Assembly: GCA_017561265.1 (NCBI GenBank)
Contig: JAFZDJ010000086.1
Span: 1 to 8,796 of the forward strand
Direction: 5' to 3'
Length of the DNA stretch: 8,796 nucleotides
Source: Bacteroidales bacterium
Lineage (GTDB): Bacteria > Bacteroidota > Bacteroidia > Bacteroidales > UBA932
Shown: piece after piece, positions 6,201-8,796 of the stretch
Position numbering within the stretch: the stretch's first letter is position 1
Layout: every line of letters starts with the position of its first letter
Program-made: the position numbers and the translations under genes
Notes under the pieces: generated by a model
The model's database searches: none
Told to the model about the DNA's origin: nothing
Seen by the model: only the letters and a program-made list of their open reading frames with translations

Positions 6201-8621
6201 ATGGATGGCAGTGGATATGCAGCAATGATGGGAGATGCATTCAATGTATATAATGAAGGCTACATGTTTGATGGCGCTGATCTTGGTGAGATCGTGGTAG
6301 GGTATGGAAGGCCGGCTAGGGGACTGCTGAGGGCGAAGAGTGTGAATTCTGCCGTTGCTGATTTTGTTTCAGTAGAAGAGGAGACTAGTGCTGATGAAGC
6401 TATCCCGTTCCAGCTTGCAGCTCCGGAGGTTTCTCTCAGACAGGATTTCGCTACAACATTGGCTTTTGAGCCTTTCCTGCGTCCTTCGGAGGATGGTATG
6501 GTGAATCTTGATTTCAAGGCTTCTGACAAGATCTCGACATTTGTGGTATCGATATTTGCGCATGACAAGGATATGAGGAATACCGTTGTTCGTCGGGAGA
6601 TGCTTGTGACCTTGCCTGTAAAGGTCGATGTTGTGCAGCCTCAGTATCTTTATGTCGGTGATAAATATGTGCTTAATTCCTCTGTGTCAAGCACTTCGGA
6701 ATTGCCGGTGTCGGGTGTCGCCAGGCTTGAGGTCTATCCTTCGGATTCATATGAGGGTGCAGATCCTGTCATGACTGCAACAGCCGATGTGACCGTTCCT
6801 GCGGGAGGCTCGGTCCCGGTTTCATTTGAAATCGATGTGCCGGCTGGTATGTCTGTGATGGGGCTGAAGGTTACGTTTGCAGGGGAGTATGAAGGTGATA
6901 TTGCCGCTACGAATGATGTTCTTGTGACTGACGGATTGTTCGTGACCATTCCGATATATCCTGCCGAGCAGGTTTTGGAGGAGGTACATTCTGCCGTGCT
7001 TCTTCACGGTATGTCTGAAGAGGATCTTCTGGAATCCTTGAGGAAAAAGTTCGTGAATGTTTCGTCTGTCGGTGCTGAATATTCGTCTGTGTCGATAATG
7101 GATATGCTTCGAGAGGCTCTGCCGCTAGTCGTTGAGGCAGATTCCAAGGATGTCGTTTCACAGTCGGAGGCTATGTATGTGAATCTTTTGGCTGCGGGCC
7201 TTCAGGAACAGGATGGCAAGCCTGTGCGTGAGTATGTGGAAGCTGCTATGGATGCAGCGGAGAAGATTATGGCGTGCGCTAATGCTGACGGCGGATTCGG
7301 ATGGTTCGAGGGTATGAAGTCCTCGCCTATAGTCACGGCTTCAGTTCTGGACAGGTTTGCCGGACTTCGCGACAGAAGGCTTCTGAATATTGTTTCCGAA
7401 GAGTTTGGAGAGGACGCGTTGGATGCATTTGATGCGGCGGTTACTGCTGCTGTGAAGTATCTTGATGCCGTTTATTTCAGTGATCCGGACAGGCCTTCAT
7501 GGTATGGAAGCATTTCTTTGTGGCAATATATGCAGGTACGTTCTATGTATTTAGGTGTGCCTTTCGATAAGGCCGCGGCTGTAAAGGCCGTCGGGGGCAG
7601 GAAATATAAGGAATTCCAGAAAAATGTGAAGGCTCTTCTTATCCCTGGAATGGGAGAAAGATGGACAGATGGCGCAATTTTGAACAAGGTCCGGATGATA
7701 AGAGTCATAAATGCTCTGACGGGCTCCTCGTATGGGGAGGAACTGGCGGATGCCTGGGGCTTGAAGCTTTCGTCAAAGCTTCGCAGATCCATGGCTGCCG
7801 AACTGGCTTCATTGAAGGAATATGCTGTAGAACATTCTTCAGGAGGCATCTACTATCCTAATGCCGTGCTGCCTTTCCGAGGTTTGTTGGAAAGCGAGGC
7901 ATATGCTCATGCAATGATATGTGACCTTTTCAAGGAGCTTTCTGTGCATCCGGATCTTGGTGCCGGCCTCGCGGAATCAGCCGATGGTATACGTTTGTGG
8001 ATGATGCTTCAGAAGGAGATCCAGCAGTGGTCGTCTGATCCGGGCTTTGTCGAGGCTATGGCGTCTGTGTATGATGGTTCTGATGCAGTGAAAGATACTA
8101 AGGTCATGATTCTGTCTAAGCGTTATAGCAAGCCGTTCGAGCAGATCATGGCGGCAGGAAACGGCTTTGGAGTTTCTGTGCAGTATTATAGGGAGGTTGC
8201 ATCTGCGGGGGAGAAGCCGGTACGCATGGAACTTAAGGATGGGGATATGCTTCGTATGGGTGAGAAGATAGTGGCTGTATATTCGATATGGAGCGAAGAG
8301 AATCGTAGCTTTGTGCGTCTTTCTGTACCGCGTGCGGCATGCCTGCGTCCTGAAAGACAGCTTTCGGGATGGTATGGCGGATGGTTGCGCCCGCTTTCCT
8401 ATGGCCTGTACAATATTTCTCCATATGCATATCGTGAAGTCAAGGCCGACAGGACTCTGTATTGGATAGATGTTTTTCCTGAGGAGAATTCCAAGATTGA
8501 AGAAATGTTGTTCGTGACTCAGGAAGGACGGTTTGCAGCTCCTGTGGCTGAGATCGAATCTCTTTATGCACCACATTATCGTGCAAATGCCGGCTCTCGA
8601 AGACCGGTCATGGTAGAATAA
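3264..8621 (+). CDS. Thioester-less bacterial alpha-2-macroglobulin-like protein, exported
   Basis: This 1785-residue protein belongs to the bacterial alpha-2-macroglobulin family, envelope proteins thought to trap or inhibit proteases. A basic-hydrophobic signal sequence (1-22) has no lipobox cysteine and no clear AxA site, so it is probably periplasmic or N-terminally anchored rather than a lipoprotein. Residues 30-290 form a charged, largely helical region. Macroglobulin beta-domains follow, with LMLDRSAFRPGETVKFKAVV at 492-511 (the MG2 hallmark), DDFMLPTFDV at 588-597 and FLPGDTIVVKG at 606-616. A variable stretch at about 976-1055 sits at the bait-region position. The core A2M domain starts at LRQDFATTLAFEPFLRPSED (1058-1077), then QPQYLYVGDKY at 1125-1135. 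A thioester-domain-like helical toroid spans about 1270-1560, with GGFGWFEGMKSSP at 1343-1355. The C-terminal receptor-binding-like domain ends with EIESLYAPHYRA at 1763-1774. The thioester CxEQ is missing. It lies 27 bases after folC with no evident promoter between, and is closed by the terminator at 8623. The ATG at 3264 begins the signal peptide. Confidence 0.9.
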   Translation: MKRIHFIFMALLSMTMLTSFVNMKGRKEDKSIEALWEDYRKAEQLDQINKMSDIIEEIKAKARRERMSWDFYKACSEYVDVKARRNWKMRDSLRTQMKQEVEEYDEPLLTYLLYADHYYDDKLLERVQEDASRLREGHNHAVYLGRGALLSSAVAHSVRNDYEYMLWELFKHRYGTRAGYGLEELYGLLIEEVGDHYPQAGLAEYFFILGKDDGAEYESALADLMDRYQGQALALLPAWTLIEEEFQRNQNTGTSEYFMDVRKRLESYEHERKMYKDGIDSRIAYDLTGRFSYLADHLESEAVQIKVKDGQAEIALRNLDKVKVRITKRDETVFETLVENPVRSFYALDTLALSLPKLDDGDYRIRCLDGKDEIGQCHYPKFTLSVSLRDDRDGKRVYVADYKTGEPLRNVDMKLYEGDRLVEDATNVELNGFTPLPDNIASVIAKNKVSHYLVCVAAGSDGTLRRSNDMYLSGKSRYGENDPEVKSSLARLMLDRSAFRPGETVKFKAVVYDVDRDGSLSTSLRGQRLTAKLIDASGNEVNESEHVLNDFGSFAGEFLLEDIKRNGSYFIQIYSGTRRLGTASFTVDDFMLPTFDVSFEDAREPFLPGDTIVVKGHVMSYSGHSLASAAVEAKVMLGDRLIKQEMVEVARDGSFVVSFVDTEKDEYSYSPYETEIKVTDLTGETLSFHSRQYVMRKPRLGISIADPAEGSFRLADDNAWSGVILGENVAKVSFALSDNGGVGYGGLPLSYHVEKDGKKLFEASSVTGLETEINLTEMESGLYRLVAEISLENARGKEISAETYCSFVKVADDDTRIDSSFENLFRVVGEDEVALQFGAGNGPVWAVVELFGDKGQLLKSEIIRLEAGQMKIIRYGYKAEYPEGVRLNVLYFRNSQCYTYNRVWRRPVPSNRIPLEIVRFEDLALPKTACSVQLRVPKGCEVLASVFDASTERIRQNKWSEVSPYIRSVASVNYNNSAGMDGSGYAAMMGDAFNVYNEGYMFDGADLGEIVVGYGRPARGLLRAKSVNSAVADFVSVEEETSADEAIPFQLAAPEVSLRQDFATTLAFEPFLRPSEDGMVNLDFKASDKISTFVVSIFAHDKDMRNTVVRREMLVTLPVKVDVVQPQYLYVGDKYVLNSSVSSTSELPVSGVARLEVYPSDSYEGADPVMTATADVTVPAGGSVPVSFEIDVPAGMSVMGLKVTFAGEYEGDIAATNDVLVTDGLFVTIPIYPAEQVLEEVHSAVLLHGMSEEDLLESLRKKFVNVSSVGAEYSSVSIMDMLREALPLVVEADSKDVVSQSEAMYVNLLAAGLQEQDGKPVREYVEAAMDAAEKIMACANADGGFGWFEGMKSSPIVTASVLDRFAGLRDRRLLNIVSEEFGEDALDAFDAAVTAAVKYLDAVYFSDPDRPSWYGSISLWQYMQVRSMYLGVPFDKAAAVKAVGGRKYKEFQKNVKALLIPGMGERWTDGAILNKVRMIRVINALTGSSYGEELADAWGLKLSSKLRRSMAAELASLKEYAVEHSSGGIYYPNAVLPFRGLLESEAYAHAMICDLFKELSVHPDLGAGLAESADGIRLWMMLQKEIQQWSSDPGFVEAMASVYDGSDAVKDTKVMILSKRYSKPFEQIMAAGNGFGVSVQYYREVASAGEKPVRMELKDGDMLRMGEKIVAVYSIWSEENRSFVRLSVPRAACLRPERQLSGWYGGWLRPLSYGLYNISPYAYREVKADRTLYWIDVFPEENSKIEEMLFVTQEGRFAAPVAEIESLYAPHYRANAGSRRPVMVE
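6189..6428 (+). other. Bait-position segment of the macroglobulin with a TonB-plug-like motif
   Basis: This is residues 976-1055 of the macroglobulin, immediately before the conserved core A2M domain and therefore at the position of the protease bait region in animal alpha-2-macroglobulin. It begins low in complexity, rich in Ser, Asn, Gly and Ala. It then contains LGEIVVGYG (1007-1015) followed by RPARGLLRAKSVNSAVADF (1016-1034), and ends in an acidic run EEETSADEA. The VVGYG element and the following SVNSAV resemble the start of the SusC-type TonB-receptor plug (EVVVVGYG, then a GAVSSV-like segment). The resemblance is by eye and short. Confidence 0.5.
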
Positions 8622-8622
8622 G

Positions 8623-8654
8623 AAAAAAGCCTTGGAAAAATCCAAGGCTTTTTT
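8623..8654. terminator. Bidirectional intrinsic terminator between the macroglobulin gene and the tRNA genes
   Basis: A perfect 14-bp stem, AAAAAAGCCTTGGA (8623-8636) with TCCAAGGCTTTTTT (8641-8654), closes an AAAA loop. Each strand has a GC-containing stem followed by a run of six T, so it can act in both directions. It starts one base after the macroglobulin stop codon and ends two bases short of the tRNA-Val 3' end, so it serves both convergent units. Confidence 0.93.
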
Positions 8655-8656
8655 AG

Positions 8657-8731
8657 TGGGAGCAGAGGGAGTCGAACCCCCGACCCTCTGCTTGTAAGGC
8701 AGATGCTCTAAACCAACTGAGCTATGCTCCC
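8657..8731 (-). tRNA. tRNA-Val (anticodon UAC)
   Basis: The minus strand folds as a full cloverleaf. Acceptor GGGAGCA pairs with TGCTCCC, the D-arm stem is GCTC/GAGC, and the anticodon stem is TCTGC/GCAGA around loop CTTACAA with anticodon TAC. A five-base variable loop is followed by a T-arm with loop TTCGACT and one G-T pair in the stem. The base at 73 is A and is followed by CTA, so CCA is not encoded and must be added after transcription. It lies two bases after the CCA of tRNA-Asp and two bases before the terminator hairpin, so the two tRNAs are almost certainly processed from one transcript. Confidence 0.95.
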
Positions 8732-8733
8732 TT

Positions 8734-8796
8734 TGGCGGTGCGGACGGGACTCGAACCCGCGACCCCCGGCGTGACAGGCCGGTATTCTAACCAGC
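8734..8796 (-). tRNA. tRNA-Asp (anticodon GUC), 5' end cut by the window edge
   Basis: The minus strand shows the anticodon stem CCGGC/GCCGG around loop CTGTCAC (anticodon GTC), the T-arm GCGGG-TTCGAGT-CCCGT, the 3' acceptor strand CCGCACC and G73, the usual discriminator base for aspartate. Unlike the adjacent tRNA-Val, this gene is followed by CCA (8736-8734), so the 3' end appears to be encoded. The 5' acceptor strand and part of the D arm, roughly 14 bases, lie beyond the right edge. Its promoter is also outside the window. Confidence 0.93.

Noticed and set aside
7763..7782. An 8-bp inverted repeat GAAGCTTT-CGTC-AAAGCTTC in the macroglobulin gene with the same loop sequence as the folC hairpin.
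   Set aside because: The arms are short and follow from a repeated Lys-Leu pair (AAG CTT) in the protein. The shared loop is probably coincidence.
7977..8645. A 222-codon open frame on the minus strand overlapping the end of the macroglobulin gene.
   Set aside because: It lies fully antisense to a strongly supported gene, crosses its terminator, and its translation shows no recognisable domain. It is best explained as a shadow of the codon pattern.
8657..8796. The tRNA pair as an integration site for a mobile element.
   Set aside because: No integrase, direct repeat of a tRNA 3' end, or compositional break is visible in the window; the flanking gene is an ordinary chromosomal one.

Overview
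The window looks like an ordinary chromosomal segment of a Bacteroidota bacterium, most likely order Bacteroidales. The evidence is the absence of Shine-Dalgarno sequences before every start codon, upstream elements resembling the Bacteroidota promoter (-33 TTTG, -7 TAnnTTTG), a large thioester-less alpha-2-macroglobulin of the kind common in that phylum, and a segment in it resembling the start of a SusC/TonB-receptor plug. I cannot assign a family or genus from this sequence alone.

Layout from left to right. Positions 1-471 (minus) hold the N-terminal 157 codons of pyruvate, phosphate dikinase (ppdK), which continues beyond the left edge. Positions 607-1755 (minus) encode a 382-residue protein whose last two thirds resemble the second PurM-like lobe of the purine enzyme PurL. 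It lacks the rest of PurL and its N-terminal 90 residues are unrecognised. A short divergent promoter region (1756-1826) separates it from folC on the plus strand (1827-3236, folylpolyglutamate/dihydrofolate synthase). After 27 bases folC is followed by a 1785-residue alpha-2-macroglobulin-like exported protein (3264-8621), probably in the same transcript. A strong 14-bp hairpin flanked by A and T tracts (8623-8654) closes this unit and also serves two tRNA genes arriving on the opposite strand: tRNA-Val(UAC) and, cut by the right edge, tRNA-Asp(GUC). No gene-free stretch exceeds 300 bases.

Functional links are modest. PPDK belongs to central carbon metabolism. FolC supplies polyglutamylated folate, which feeds formyl groups to purine synthesis, and the divergent neighbour resembles part of a purine-synthesis enzyme. 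That makes a folate/purine association conceivable but unproven. The macroglobulin is probably an envelope protein that shares only transcription with folC.

I see no mobile element, CRISPR array or clear multi-gene novel system. The observations most worth following are the isolated PurL-like lobe, a perfect 18-bp inverted repeat with a 4-base loop inside the folC coding sequence, and the macroglobulin's degenerate thioester site and plug-like segment at the bait position.
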